DNA from: Epiperipatus broadwayi | Taxonomy: Eukaryota > Onychophora > Udeonychophora > Euonychophora > Peripatidae | Length of the DNA stretch: 64,000 bases | Assembly (NCBI GenBank): GCA_028023455.1 | Contig: JAQFVV010012495.1 | Coordinates: 2,759,711 to 2,823,710, forward strand | Reading direction: 5' to 3' | Shown: positions 22,708 through 34,298 of the stretch, in pieces | Layout: each line of letters starts with the position of its first letter | Numbering within the stretch: position 1 is the stretch's first letter | Program-made: the position numbers and the translations under genes | The notes under the pieces: model-generated | Seen by the model: the letters and a program-made list of their open reading frames with translations, nothing else | The model's database searches: none | What the model was told of the DNA's origin: nothing

Positions 22708-23510
22708 ATGATCATTTCTTATACTTACTTATAACTGTTATTAAAACGGGCAACTCACTATACGTATCACCACTCACAGCAACCTAGAGTAATCAATCGA
22801 TGCCAGAAGGCTTATGCATAAAATTCCCATCTAGTGCCTACTCATCCAATATCCCCAGACTAATTTCTGGCTTGTGGCTTCATCAGCATTGCACCTAGAT
22901 CTTAGGATCTAATGCAACCCTCCAGCAGCCACCTTTTATCTCCATTTAACTACAAAACTATGAGCCTTAAATTGAAAACTCCTTAATATTTTTAATCCAA
23001 GCCCATAAGCTTATATAGTCATATAGGTCTGAACTCAGTTCAGCACCTATACTTTTTGGTGTCTTTGGTTCTTCAATGCCTGATCATGTGATATTTATTG
23101 GCTTAAAACCAATCCTGCCTAGTAGGATAGTGGTGGCTATGGTTATTGAAGAACCAAAGACACCAAAATGTATAGGTGCTGAACTGAGTTCAGACCTATA
23201 TGACTATATAAGCTAATGGGCTTGGATTGAAAATATTAAGGTGTTTTCAATTTAAAACTCATAATTTTGTAGTTAAGTGAAGATAAAAGGTGGCTGCTGG
23301 AGGGTTGCATTAGATCCTAAGATATAGGTGCAATGCTCTCAGATCTAAGGCTCCTCACTGATGAAGGCCACAAGCAAGAAACTAGTCTGGGGATATTGGA
23401 TAAGTAGGCACTAGATGGGGATTTTATGCACAAGCCTTCTGGCATCCATTGATTACTCTAGCTTGCTGTGAGTGGCACTACATATAGTGAGTTTTGTCTG
23501 TTTTAATTAT
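22708..23510. repeat. Family B giant palindrome (copy B6)
   Basis: About 800 bp, with arms of roughly 340-390 bp that pair almost throughout around about 23095. It includes a longer interior than other copies (GGTGTCTTTGGTTCTTCAAT against ATTGAAGAACCAAAGACACC). The arms are very similar to each other, which suggests a young insertion or arm homogenisation. The right arm carries a hammerhead core. The left, minus-strand arm has lost bases in stem I and stem II. Confidence 0.9.
23352..23393 (+). ncRNA. Hammerhead ribozyme motif, family B
   Basis: Stem I TCCTCA/TGGGGA, CTGATGA (23358-23364), GAAA (23378-23381) and GTC (23385-23387) are intact. Stem II GGC/GCA has one broken pair. Confidence 0.6.
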
Positions 23511-24842
23511 TTAAACAAATGGACAAATTATAATTGAGAATTAGTTTAAATAAATACTTTTATTTTTAATTATGAAACTATTCCTTTAACTTTTAATATT
23601 AAATTAAATTCAGTTAGTATTAGGATTAATTCAGGCATTAATCTGGATATTCTAAATTGTGTTAGAACAATCTAAACTTTTCTAATATTATTAGCTACAT
23701 TTTAAATTTAACTGATCAAAATCTATTTTAATTATGAGTTAAAATATTTTGCAAAGCAATTCAAGTAAAACATTATAATATTTATTCATGGCAGAAATAT
23801 TTTAATTCTTTGACTATTTAGACTTGCCTATGCTTATATAACTTTAATAAACATATTTTACAAAGTTGGTTGAATTTAAAACTTCTTATAATTTTTTTTT
23901 TTAGTTAAATATCAGCAATAACCGAAATGTCAGCTTTCTTGGCAAGGCCAAAGGTTCCAATATATACACATACATTAATATATACATATGAAAGAAATTT
24001 TATTATAAGTAAAGAAATTACTGCATCCTTGCTACATTGTGAAGGGTGCTATAAATATTGGGAGTTTTGAAAATTTTGCAAGAATGAGTTGTGGTTTCTC
24101 CTCCTCTTAAAATTTTATTCATTTATACTTTATAATGCTTAATGATTATTATAATCATTATTGTTATTGTATCTCTCTTTGTAGTATTAAAGAATCCTAA
24201 GCTTTGCCTGATTCTTTGATTCACCACAATTCATAATTTACACGTTGCTCCCTATTTAAGGGATTCCATCTTTATTGTTAAAATGAAGTTGCCTTGACAA
24301 CAGTTTGAAATTGTTGATTGTTATTGATATTGGGATTGTCTAAGTGTTGATTGGTTTTTAATGATATATATATATATTAATCAGAAATAAATGAAAAGAC
24401 AATGTATGCAGGGGTTCCAATATACATAAATATAAAATAAACTAAAGACACCAATTTACAATTAAATTATTGGCCAAAATTCATTACCAATTGTTTTCCT
24501 GCCAAAGCAGAATTTTTAAATGCAAAGTAACACAAAACAAATATATACCATACTGCTTTTCCATAATTCCAAAAACCTTTAAAATTAAAAGAACTTTTAA
24601 ATAAGGCTAAAGGTAATTGGAATGTGATTTGGTACAATGAGAAGGCAGGCTAATATATATTTGTTTTGTGCTAATTTACACTTGAGAAAACTGTCTTAGC
24701 AGGGAAACCATTGTTAGTAGATTTGTAATTTAATTTTGGCTAGTGATGTAATTGTAAATTTTTATGTACTTAGTTTAATATATTGACTTATTTAGTCTTA
24801 TATATATATAATATAAATAAAGTATCTGTTAATTAAAACAAA
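23511..24842. repeat. AT-rich region with Penelope-leader-like repeat blocks (family E)
   Basis: Block 24253-24360 (GAAGTTGCCTTGACAACAG and following) and block 24665-24815 (ACACTTGAGAAAACTG through TTAATATATTGACTTATT) both match the unit at 57262-57545, but in swapped order. 24400-24570 is partly an inverted copy of 24620-24720. No ORF is supported. The blocks lie directly upstream of the Penelope-like element and may be its leader. Confidence 0.5.
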
Positions 24843-25240
24843 ATTGTAATTATAGTAAAATTAATAAGTTTAACGATAATAAACTATTATAAACAATCCT
24901 TAAATCTGCAGAAGGACTTTCAGTTAATTTTTTAAACCTGCCTCAACTGCCATTAAATTAAAAAAACAAAAACAAAGCAGAAGCAAACATCATCAATTCA
25001 AATCCCACGAATCTCATATTTTAATGTTAGCAGTTTGTGTATTTATTAAATGCATTTTATTCCTATTTATAAAAATGGCCTCTTTAATTTTTCTTTTATT
25101 ATGGTTTCTCTCTTCATAAAGAATTTTCACATTTTCAAAATTAAATTTAAATTTATATTTACATGTTTTTTCACGATCAAAGAAAACTGAAGGAGTCATA
25201 AAATCACCATTATTCTTACTTTTTACATGCTTATATAAAG
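24843..25240 (-). repeat. Left terminal inverted repeat of the Penelope-like element
   Basis: This segment is the reverse complement of 26397-26785. Both contain the C-terminal end of the GIY-YIG domain (residues TPSVFFDREKTCKYKFKFNF in the left copy, on the minus strand at 25014-25199) plus the 3' untranslated part (TTTAATGGCAGTTGAGGCAG in sense). Confidence 0.9.
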
Positions 25241-25243
25241 TTA

Positions 25244-26140
25244 CATAAAGAAGGTAATCCTTTGCGAATTATGATAGATATTGGTGGGTCATTCATATAT
25301 TAGACTTCTAAATATATTGGCAAACTTTTACAAGACTTTTTAGGATTTGGGGAAAATACTATTGCTTCATCTTTTGACTTTGTAAATAGTATTAAAAATT
25401 TGGTGATTAATGATAATGATGTTATTGCTTCATTGGATGTAACAGAAATATGTGGTTCTATTGACAGAATGAATTCCATAAAAATAATTGAACATATATT
25501 AAAAAGTAAAGGTATTTGTAAATATATAATAAAGTTTATTATTGATTCTTTAAAATTTTTTAATGATAACATTGTTTCATCTTTTGAAGGTCAATATTAT
25601 AAAATGTCTAAAGGTTGGCCTATGGGTCTGCCTGTAGTTGCACAAATTTGCAATTTTATGTTATCTACATATGAGAGTGGTATTTTAAATATGTGCACTT
25701 TTAAAGATATTAAAATTTACAAAAGATATGTGGATGATGTTTTTGTTTATGGAAATACTAATACTATAAATTTGCTTGTAGAGGAATTAAATAAGTTGAA
25801 TGGCTTGAAATGGACTATTAAAAAGGAACAGGACAAAAATATTATTTGGATTTAATTATTACAAGAGATAACAGTATATTAAATTATAAATTAATAATCA
25901 AGCCATTGCAAAAAAGGGGATATATAAATTGTAAATCAAAAGTACCAATTATGCATAAGATGGCAAGTTTTAGATCTTTTTTGTTTTGTAATGAAAAGTT
26001 ATGATAAACTGAAAAATATTAAGATATTTTGCCAAGGAATTGTTTGATGTTGGTTATAAAATGTAACAAATAAGCAAGACTTTATGTCAATTTAAAAAGA
26101 GTTATAATAGTTCAAAGGAAATGAAGATTAATACTAAACA
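25244..26140 (+). pseudogene. Penelope-like element reverse transcriptase
   Basis: From 25244 the frames read KLHKEGNPLRIMIDIGGS, the K-[IL]-H-K...P-[LI]-R motif typical of Penelope RTs, then motif A IASLDVTEI (about 25425), motif B GWPMGLPVVAQICN (about 25615) and catalytic YVDD (about 25728). A stop at 25304 and a frameshift near 25850 (DLIITRD continues in another frame) interrupt it, and stops multiply after 25990. Penelope RTs are telomerase-related and prime on nicked targets. The ATG-initiated stretch 25400-25855 is only the middle of the domain. The start is missing because the inverted repeat replaces it. Confidence 0.85.
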
Positions 26141-26206
26141 ATGGATATCTATTCCATTTATTTCAAATCCACAAGTGAAATTTTTTAAGTATATATATAT
26201 ATATAT

Positions 26207-26617
26207 ATGAATGTGTTTAGTGTTTCATTCTATGTTCCAAACAATATTAATAAATTAATCAATAATTCTAAGGATGTCATACCTGTCAAGCAGAAAAGTA
26301 ATAACATATATCAAGTTTTTTGTGACTGTATGCTATCATATATAGGTGAATCTAGGTGCAGTATTGAGAAGAGATTGAGGGAGCATGAATTGTTATATAA
26401 GCATGTAAAAAGTAAGAATAATGGTGATTTAAAGTCTCCTTCAGTTTTCTTTGATCATGAAAAAACATGTAAATATAAATTTAAATTTGATTTTGAAAGT
26501 GTGAAAATTCTTCATGAAGAGAGAGACCATAATAAAAAAAAAATTAAGGAAGCAATTTTTATAAATAGGAATAAAATACATTTAATAAATAGACAAGCTA
26601 CTAACATTAAAATATGA
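26207..26617 (+). pseudogene. Penelope-like GIY-YIG endonuclease domain
   Basis: 136 codons are open, containing NIYQVFCDCMLSYIGESRCS and IEKRLREHE, the GIY-YIG nuclease signature with the paired cysteines (C-x-C) characteristic of Penelope elements, then a lysine-rich C-terminus. The domain nicks target DNA. In the ancestral protein it is fused C-terminal to the RT. Here a stop-rich stretch and a TA microsatellite at 26190-26208 separate the two, so the polyprotein is broken. The last 60 residues are repeated in inverted orientation at 25014-25199. Confidence 0.85.
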
Positions 26618-26785
26618 GATTTGTGGGATTTGAATTGATGATGTTTGCTTCCGCTTTGTTTTTGTTTTTTTTAAATTTAATGGCAGTTGAGGCAGGTTTA
26701 AGAAATTAACCAAAAGTACTTCTGCAGATTTAAGGATTGTTTATAATAATTTATTACCATTACATTTATTATTTTTATTATATAT
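26397..26785 (+). repeat. Right terminal inverted repeat of the Penelope-like element
   Basis: Pairs with 24843-25240 over about 390 bp with modest divergence. It ends in an AT-rich run and a TA repeat. Confidence 0.9.
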
Positions 26786-26795
26786 ATATATATAT

Positions 26796-27165
26796 GCAAA
26801 GAAATCATATGGCCTAATTTATTAAGCTTGTATTACAAATGTTACCTAATGATTACACCAATAGCTCTTGACAAGCTTTTCAGAACATTCCTGTTCTTAG
26901 ACCAGTTTCTAGCTTCCTCAGTGAGATGCTATTTAAGTTAGATGGCTGGATTTGAAGACATATATATGTCTGAAAATTTCAGATTTTTTACTTAATAGTT
27001 AACCATTAGATAAAGTGCTGGGCTTGACCTGGTACTTTAAATGTAATGTTTGAATATCCTAGCACCGCACTGAAGAAAGGCAGAAGCTAGAAACTGGTCT
27101 GAAAATAGGGCTATTCTGAAAAGCTTGTCAAGAGCTATTGGCATGCTCATTAGATTATATATATA
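26796..27165. repeat. Family C hairpin (Penelope-LTR-like)
   Basis: An inverted repeat with AATAGCTCTTGACAAGCTTT at 26859 and its complement near 27115-27140. The right arm has a hammerhead-like string: CTGAAGA instead of CTGATGA, GAAAC, and GGTC at about 27067-27100. Stem I is not supported. A second copy lies at 46630-46795 in the opposite orientation. Confidence 0.65.
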
Positions 27166-27840
27166 CAAAAATATTCTAAAAATGGTTTATAACTTTTAGA
27201 TTTATCCAGATTTTTTTTTCTAGACAATTTTAATATGCGATTGTTAGCAAGTACTATATTTGAGTGTAAATGTTGATAAAAATTTTTATTTAAATCTATA
27301 TTTATAAATGATTACTAAAAATTTAAGTTAACAGTAAGTGTAATCTAAACTTATTTAAATTTAAGCATTGTAATCTTGATTATTACAAACATTATCTTCA
27401 CAAACATTTAAATTCACCACAAACTTTGGTGATGGATTTTGTAAAGATTCAGTAAACTGTTTGATCTGATAATTCCATTTCAATTTGGCTCATAACTCAC
27501 TATTCAGTAGAGAATTGCCACATTCATCATTGCTTTTGTTTTTTTCTCTATATGACAAGTCTACTACTTATTTACATTTAGCTATTTTTAATAATAATGT
27601 CTAGAAGGTAGCTTGGATTTGAATCCATTCATTACTTTTTTCTATTTATCTATTTTTATTATACTTTTATAGTTATTTTTGTCGCTGATTTTCATTGTTT
27701 TATTTTTATAATCAAAGTTCATACACAAAAAAATCACGAAGATTAAAAGCTTTTTTTTTACACAAAGCAAGATTTCTTTAATTAACTTTTAATTATTTCA
27801 ATTTATTGTTTCTATTTTACGGAGTTAAATAATTTTTTAA
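27166..27840. other. AT-rich sequence without a gene
   Basis: No ORF, exon-like border or repeat with a partner in the window was seen. Confidence 0.4.
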
Positions 27841-27852
27841 TAAACTTTTAAA

Positions 27853-28195
27853 TTGCTAAGACAATGTGTACCACAGAGGCAAACTCTCCATATAGTAGCA
27901 ATACTCAATACAAGCCAGAGTAATCAGTGGATGCAGGATGGTTTGTGCATAAAATCCCATGCACAAACCTTCCTGAATCTATTGATTGTTCTGGCTTGCA
28001 CTGAGCAGCATTACTGTATAGAGAGTTTGGATAAGTAGGCCTTAGATAAGGATTTTATGCACAACCCTTCCTGCATCCATTGATTACTCTGGTTTGCAGT
28101 GAATGGTGCTACTGCATGGAGAGTTTTGCCTCTGTGAAAAACAGCTTATGTAAGCATAAAGAATGGTGATCATGTGATATTTGATGGTTTAAGAT
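27853..28195. repeat. Family B hairpin (copy B7)
   Basis: Inverted arms GAGGCAAACTCTCCATATAG and CATGGAGAGTTTTGCCTCTG, with inner duplications of the arm (CACAAACCTTCCTG). The central ribozyme part has been deleted. Confidence 0.8.
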
Positions 28196-28920
28196 TATGT
28201 GTAATTATGTATATATATGCATTTACACACAATATATATTTTTTAAAGTGGTTTGTGTCAAAGTTGTCAGTACAGAAAGTTTGATACTTAAAAATCAAAC
28301 TTTAATAATGATGTCTACATAATACAAAAAAAAAAAAATAGCTACATAATACTAAACAAATGACGAAGATGTCTGTAAGAGATTGTGATCTGGGCCAACC
28401 AATTGGAGGCTGGTTCAGTATGAAATATGCATCTTGGGGATCATTTATCATTTCACATATCTTTAATCACATGTTTCAGGAATGTGGGATAGTATTTGAA
28501 ATATATCTAAGTATATATATGAAGTTAAGTTTAAGTTATAACATGTTAAGTATGTCGTACTCACTTGAAAAGTGAAGTGGTTGCTTCAAAATGCATCCAT
28601 AGTGGGAGAGATTGGTCAACTTCTAAGTTAATGAATGTTGTGCTATGATAGAGCTAAACTAAAAAATGCACTGATAAAAAAAAAAATATACATAATATTT
28701 AAAAATATGATGTTACAATTATTATAAGTACTGTAAATATTATAACTTAATTAGGTAATGGTGAACCTTAACAAATTATGTAATGTTTTATATACAAGAT
28801 ATTTAATCTTGAAATTTCTTATTTAATTTTTTAAAAGTATATTATTATTACAGTATTACTATTTTTATGTTCTGTAATTTATTTATAATTATTACTGATG
28901 TCTTTTATTTATTTCTGCAG

Positions 28921-28976
28921 CAGACCCCAGATTATATGTTACTCTTAAGAAAAATACTGACAATAATCACTATAAG
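28921..28976 (+). CDS. Candidate plus-strand coding exon
   Basis: A textbook acceptor (TCTTTTATTTATTTCTGCAG) and donor (CTATAAG/GTAAGA) enclose 56 nt. The frame beginning with two bases of a split codon reads DPRLYVTLKKNTDNNHYK and ends in phase 0. A second frame is also open, so the reading frame is chosen by compatibility with the exons at 40535-40558 and 42079-42136. The gene is not recognised. The introns would contain the RTE LINE, several hairpins and the TTA microsatellite. Confidence 0.5.
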
Positions 28977-29137
28977 GTAAGATAGTATGCTAATATATTA
29001 ATATATTTTATTACAATTTATTTTACTATTGTGATAAATTTGTAATGGTGATCATAGCTGATTTGCTTCATTTACACACTTAAGCAGAAAAAAATTATTA
29101 TGTACCCCCCTCCCCTTATTAAAATATTATAAGTACA

Positions 29138-29288
29138 GGGATTTGAACACAGAATTTTTCAGTCTATTTGTCCTATATTCCAGCTCAAGCAACCTATACA
29201 TATGACCACACCATGTGTGGTCGTATGCATAGGTTGCTTGAGGGAGAATGGATGATGTCTAGACTGAAAAATCCTGAGTTCAAATCTC
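29138..29288. repeat. Short family A-like hairpin (copy A3)
   Basis: A nearly complete palindrome around 29213. The ends AGGGATTTGAACACAG and CTGAGTTCAAATCTCT match family A termini, but the interior has no ribozyme core. Confidence 0.8.
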
Positions 29289-29515
29289 TCAACTTAACAC
29301 ATATAAGAAACATTCGTATAAGCAAGTTACATACTGCCTTAGAATTAAAATAAATTATTAATTGAAAAATATTAGATGTAGTTATATTTGTCTAAATTGT
29401 ATGTTATTAATCATACAAAAACATAAAAATTACAGTTTATATGTTAGTTATTTCAGCGAAAAACATTTATTACCCCCATCATAAATATCTAATATAACAA
29501 TTGGGTGAATGTGAT

Positions 29516-30230
29516 GTGATGTTATGTACTGTGACTTCTCCTTAAACGGAGTCAGGAATCTCTCAGCAACTATGCCCAAAGAAACCTGTTAGCCACTTTA
29601 CCTCCCCCTTCCATTCCCCACTCTAAGCTTTCCCATAATCTGCTCCATCCCATTTCCACAACATAATCTTTGTCAACTCTATGGCCTTTATATCTAAATT
29701 CCCTTATCTTTTCCCAAACCCAGCATAAAAACCAATAACTCACTTTCTGTATAATCACTTTGCTCATATTTATTCTCCCATAACTTCATATTTGTACCGT
29801 TTCTGCTTTCAAGCATTTACATTCAATAAACAGATGCCTAATATTTTTTATACCTTCCTTACACAATTTGCACACTAAATCACCCATATTTTTCCATTTA
29901 AAACAAAGGCAAAGGTAATCATGTGATTTTTCCATTTACATGTATATTCTCTTGTTGCTAAAGATCCCGTTCGAGCCTTAAACAATAAACTAACTTTCCT
30001 TACTATTATCGTAAATTAACTCGCACCCAATATTCCCTTTATTTCTATATATATTTAAACTCTTCTTACCATCCATACTAGTTCTCCATCTCTCCAACTC
30101 CCTATGCTTTATTAATGCATCTATTCTTTTATCCCATTCCTTGCTACTGCAACACTCAACAATCCTCTTTCGCAGTGTGATACACCGCCTAGCGGATAGC
30201 AGTTGAACTAATTTCAATGATGATGGATTT
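29516..30230 (-). pseudogene. 5'-truncated non-LTR retrotransposon, 3' end
   Basis: On the minus strand two open pieces (30217-29990 and 29767-29570), plus the frame between them, form the C-terminal part of a LINE ORF2. The middle frame reads CKLCKEGIKNIRHLFIECKC at about 29860, the C-x2-C...H-x4-C zinc-knuckle motif at the end of many L1/Jockey-type ORF2 proteins. Stops split it. The 3' end runs into a short GTGAT-rich repeat at about 29516-29530. A second, shorter 3' end of the same family lies at 54797-54888. Confidence 0.65.
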
Positions 30231-30990
30231 ATTTTTTTAATTTTAATTTACTGAAATGTAATTTAAAATATATATACTATAATTTTATGGAATTTTAAGC
30301 ACTACATTTTGTTAGGCATTTTAAAGTAATTATCCAGATTTACCTGTGCATAGATTCAGACCTGACTTGATAGAAATTCAAAGAATTGTATATATATTGT
30401 TTGTTTAATTTTTATTCAGAATTCATATTTAAATATAAAAAAAAGATAATTTGATGGATCATGCTTTCTATTACTTTGTAACGATTTATTACTAAGAAAC
30501 ATTAAAATAAATGCTATCTACAAATTATATATTATATTTTATTCAGTAGTTAAAATAAATATTACACACATATAATACAATACAGTACTCGTATTGTATA
30601 TAGTTTATAGTTTAGTGTATTAGTAGAGTGTTAGATCCTTGAACGTAAGGTTTTCAGATCGATTCCATTTCTGTTACGTCTTGCGTATGAATTCCTGATC
30701 AATAAAGCCATATAATTATTTTTATTGTATATACAATACTGTCTTACAATTACAACATTAAACAAAATACAGCAATACCATCTGTTGAGAAAAATATAAA
30801 CTATTACAAATACAGTTTCTGAGTTCTATTCTCGTTAGTTATTAAAATGTTAGTCTAAGACAAACATGACACAAGTTATGAAATATCATTTACTCAGCTG
30901 TGCTAAAACAAAATACATTGACTTTCACTTATCTCTTTAATGGTAATTTAAGTTTAAATATGCACACACAAATATGTATATCGGAAATGT
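30231..30990. other. AT-rich sequence; possible tRNA-like relic
   Basis: No ORF. 30612-30690 (TAGTAGAGTGTTAGATCC ... CAGATCGATTCC) has A- and B-box-like elements of a decayed tRNA-derived SINE. Confidence 0.35.
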
Positions 30991-31000
30991 TCAATATTTA

Positions 31001-34000
31001 TCATCATCATCATCATTATCAACCATTATCAATCCACTGCAGGATGAAGGTCTCTCCAAGTTTAATCCATCTTCTCCGATCTTTAGCTTCTCTTCTCCAC
31101 ATCACCCCTACACATTTTCTTATTTCATCCATCCATCTTACATGTGGTCTCCTTCTGGGTCTTTTACAATCTCTTGGAATCCAGTTTAAAATTTCAATTG
31201 TCCATCTATTATCATCTCTTCTAGCAATATGTCCAGCCCAACTCCACTTCAATCTTTTAATTTTTTCAATGAGGTCAGTAACACCTGTTTGTTCTCTTAC
31301 CCATACATTGCGTTTTCGATCTCTTCTTGTTACTCCCAACATACATCTCTCCATACTTCTTTGAGTGGTCTGAAGTCTCTGTATTGATCTTCTATTAAGT
31401 GTCCAAGTCTCAGATCCATAAGTAAGAACTGGTAAAACACATTTGTTAAAAACCTTTCTTTTCAAACACTTAGGCATATTTCCTTTTAATATCAAGTTAT
31501 TTCTACCAAAAGCACTCCAACCAAGTTTAATTCTATGATTAATTTCCTCCATTATGTTTCCATCTGTATTAATAATCTGACCAAGGTATTTGTAACTCTT
31601 AACTTCTTCTAATTCATCATAATCAATCTTTATTTTCATATTTTGAGCAAATCGATTAAACATTACTTTAGTCTTTTTAACATTTATCTTTAGTCCTACT
31701 TTCCTACTTTCATCTGATAACTCCTGCAACATTTCCTGCAGCTCGGAAGCATTATTTGCAAAAACAACTACATCATCTGCGAAATCTAAATGACTTAAAT
31801 AATCTCCATTTACTTTCACTCCTTTAGTTTCCCATTTTAATCCACAAAATACTTCTTGCAGCACTGCTGTAAAAAGTTTTGGAGATATGGAATCACCTTG
31901 TCTTACACCTTTCTCAATGTTGACTTTCCCAGTATCATTATGTAATCTAATTGTTGCTGTTGAATTTTTATAAATATTCTTTAAAATATGACAATATCCT
32001 GGATCTATACCTTGATGATCCAATGCTTTAATGACTGAAGAAATGTTTATAGAATCAAATGCCTTTTCATAATCTACAAATCCAAAACATAATGACAACT
32101 CATATTCATTTGTCCTTTCTGTAACTTCTCTCAATACTTGAATATGATCTACTGTACTAAAACCACTTTTAAATCCAGCTTGTTCTCTTGGTTGGTGAAA
32201 ATCCAAGGTTCTCTGTAGACGAGTTGTAATTATCTTGGTAAAATTTTTATATAAAACTGATAAAAGGCTGATAGGTCTGTAATTTCTAATATCTTCTTTA
32301 TCACCTTTTTTAAATATTAATATTATTACTGCATTCTTCCAATCATCCGGTACATCTTTATCATTTAGACATTTGGTATATAACTTTGCTAATATTTTTT
32401 CTGTTTCTTCACCTGCTTCTTTTAATATATCAATTATAATTCCATCATTACCTGGAGCCTTTCCTTTTTTCATACATTTAATTGCATTTCTCACTTCTTC
32501 ATTTAAAATTCTGGGCAATTCGGAAGATGTAATAGATATAGGAGGTACTTGTTCTTTATTACTATATAATTCTTGATAAAAATCTTCTACCAATTTCATA
32601 ATGTCATCCCTCTTTTTAGTAATAATTCCATCTTTTTTCCTTATTGCAGATATAAATTTCCTACCAATACCAAAATGTTGTTTTACAATCTTAAGACTTT
32701 TATTTTCTTCTACAGCTTTTCTTGCTAGTTCACAGTTATACTTTCTTATATCATTTTCAACTCTTTTCCGCACCATTTTACAAAATTCGAGATATTCAAT
32801 TCTTTTTAATGCATCATTCTTGCATATCTTCATATTCCTTCTTTTCTTCATAAGTTCTCTAGTCTCAGTAGAAATTTTATTAGTCAATTGCTGCTTTTTT
32901 CTACCAGCTATCTTTGTTGCAGTTTTTAAAAGTGTATCAGTTATTTTCATATTAATTTCATTCAAATCTGAATCATGTTCAAAATCTACTAATACTTGAA
33001 ACCGATTTGTAAGTTCTAATTTAAATTCATTAGAATGTTTCTGAAGATTAGGAATATCAACTGTAAATATAGTTTTTCTTAATAATTTTTGTCTCTCTAG
33101 TTTTACATTAACCTGTATCTTACCCCTTACTAATCGATGATCACTTCCTGTGTTAAATTTATTAAGAACATTACAATCTTGAAATATGTATTTCCTGTTA
33201 GTCAAAATATAATCCAATTCTGCTGTACCTTCATTTGGATGCTTCCATGTCCATTTCCTTCTAACATTTTTCTCAAAAAAAGAATTCATAATATAAAGTT
33301 TTTCCTTCTCTGCAAACTCCACAAGTCTATGTCCTCTCTCATTTCTTTTACCATAACCAAAATTACCTACAACACTTTCATCCTTCATTTGTATACCAAT
33401 TCTAGCATTAAAATCTCCCATAACAATTTTAAAATGTTGTTTACTCTGATCAAAAGCCTTTTGTACATCCATATAAAAATCTTCTACTACTTCATCACTG
33501 TGAGAACTTGTTGGGGCATAAACCTGAATTATCTGCATTTGATATCTGCTATTAAGTTGTATAACTAATCTTGCCACTCTGTCTGATACACCATCAATCT
33601 CCACAATATTGTTCTTCCACTTTTTATTTATAATGAATCCTACTCCACTTGTATTTCCAATATTTGTGCCTTTATAATAGAGCATATGTCCACTTTTTAA
33701 ATCAATTGTCTCTTCACCTTTTCTTCTAACTTCACAAAGTCCAATAATATCCCATTTAATATAAGAGAGTTCTTCTTCTAATTCTTGCAATCTTCCTTCA
33801 CTTGAAAGTGATCTGCAGTTGTAAGTACCTAAATAAAAAGTCGTCATCAAATGGCAGCCTGGGTCCGCCTCCAGGATATTCTTAGCACCCTCCGCCTTTG
33901 GCCACCAACCGCTGCCTTGGTTGGTGACTTTACAGCCTCCTGGGATTAAGGGCCATGCTTTATTTTTGTCTGTCATAATTGTATAATTGGGAAAAATCTT

Positions 34001-34288
34001 TATCATTTACACAAACATTCATTCTGCCTTGAGAAGAAAGACCATGGTGTTTCTTGATCTTAAACTCAGAGGTAAAAAGCCAATAAACTCACCACGCTGG
34101 CTAATGCGTGTTGGTGAGCAGCCCATCCATGTTCGTATACTATATGAATAAACATATAGTAATAACAGCTGCAACGACAAGAACGTATGGAGTGGACATT
34201 AGGAATTTGCCCTGCTCGGTTCCTTTAAGGCCTCCAAGAGGAATAAAAGGGTCTCCTTTCAGTTAATAGCAAACTCCTTTCTGCAGCC
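31001..34288 (-). mobile_element. Full-length RTE-type LINE
   Basis: TCAATATTTA occurs at 30991-31000 and 34289-34298, a 10-bp target-site duplication that defines a 3288-bp element. In sense (minus) it has a leader of about 280 bp, one long ORF, and a 3' end only 17 bp beyond the stop that finishes in GATGATGAT repeats. A single ORF, a very short 3' UTR and a simple-sequence tail are the RTE-clade layout. An uninterrupted ORF and a perfect TSD indicate a recent insertion. Confidence 0.93.
31019..34006 (-). CDS. RTE endonuclease-reverse transcriptase (995 aa, intact)
   Basis: This protein nicks chromosomal DNA and copies the element RNA at the nick. The N-terminal AP-endonuclease domain spans about residues 58-300, with N63 (TYN), E92 (CEV), Y163 (VYAPT), D198/N200 (GDFN) and D289-H290 (SDHR), all expected active-site residues. 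The reverse transcriptase spans about 530-770, with [18 protein letters not shown] (motif A), GVRQGD near 699 and the catalytic FADD near 741. The C-terminal region has the LTYGSETW and WAGHIARR motifs common in RTE elements. Met-11 (MTDKNKAW) may be the true start because the second copy in this window aligns from there. No stop or frameshift is present, so it is potentially functional. Confidence 0.95.
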   Translation of the reverse strand: MIKIFPNYTIMTDKNKAWPLIPGGCKVTNQGSGWWPKAEGAKNILEADPGCHLMTTFYLGTYNCRSLSSEGRLQELEEELSYIKWDIIGLCEVRRKGEETIDLKSGHMLYYKGTNIGNTSGVGFIINKKWKNNIVEIDGVSDRVARLVIQLNSRYQMQIIQVYAPTSSHSDEVVEDFYMDVQKAFDQSKQHFKIVMGDFNARIGIQMKDESVVGNFGYGKRNERGHRLVEFAEKEKLYIMNSFFEKNVRRKWTWKHPNEGTAELDYILTNRKYIFQDCNVLNKFNTGSDHRLVRGKIQVNVKLERQKLLRKTIFTVDIPNLQKHSNEFKLELTNRFQVLVDFEHDSDLNEINMKITDTLLKTATKIAGRKKQQLTNKISTETRELMKKRRNMKICKNDALKRIEYLEFCKMVRKRVENDIRKYNCELARKAVEENKSLKIVKQHFGIGRKFISAIRKKDGIITKKRDDIMKLVEDFYQELYSNKEQVPPISITSSELPRILNEEVRNAIKCMKKGKAPGNDGIIIDILKEAGEETEKILAKLYTKCLNDKDVPDDWKNAVIILIFKKGDKEDIRNYRPISLLSVLYKNFTKIITTRLQRTLDFHQPREQAGFKSGFSTVDHIQVLREVTERTNEYELSLCFGFVDYEKAFDSINISSVIKALDHQGIDPGYCHILKNIYKNSTATIRLHNDTGKVNIEKGVRQGDSISPKLFTAVLQEVFCGLKWETKGVKVNGDYLSHLDFADDVVVFANNASELQEMLQELSDESRKVGLKINVKKTKVMFNRFAQNMKIKIDYDELEEVKSYKYLGQIINTDGNIMEEINHRIKLGWSAFGRNNLILKGNMPKCLKRKVFNKCVLPVLTYGSETWTLNRRSIQRLQTTQRSMERCMLGVTRRDRKRNVWVREQTGVTDLIEKIKRLKWSWAGHIARRDDNRWTIEILNWIPRDCKRPRRRPHVRWMDEIRKCVGVMWRREAKDRRRWIKLGETFILQWIDNG

Positions 34289-34298
34289 TCAATATTTA

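Noticed and set aside
30900-31364. 154-codon plus-strand ORF
   Set aside because: Antisense shadow of the RTE ORF C-terminus. The same applies to 32373-32576, 32601-32999, 33137-33568 and 19141-19542.
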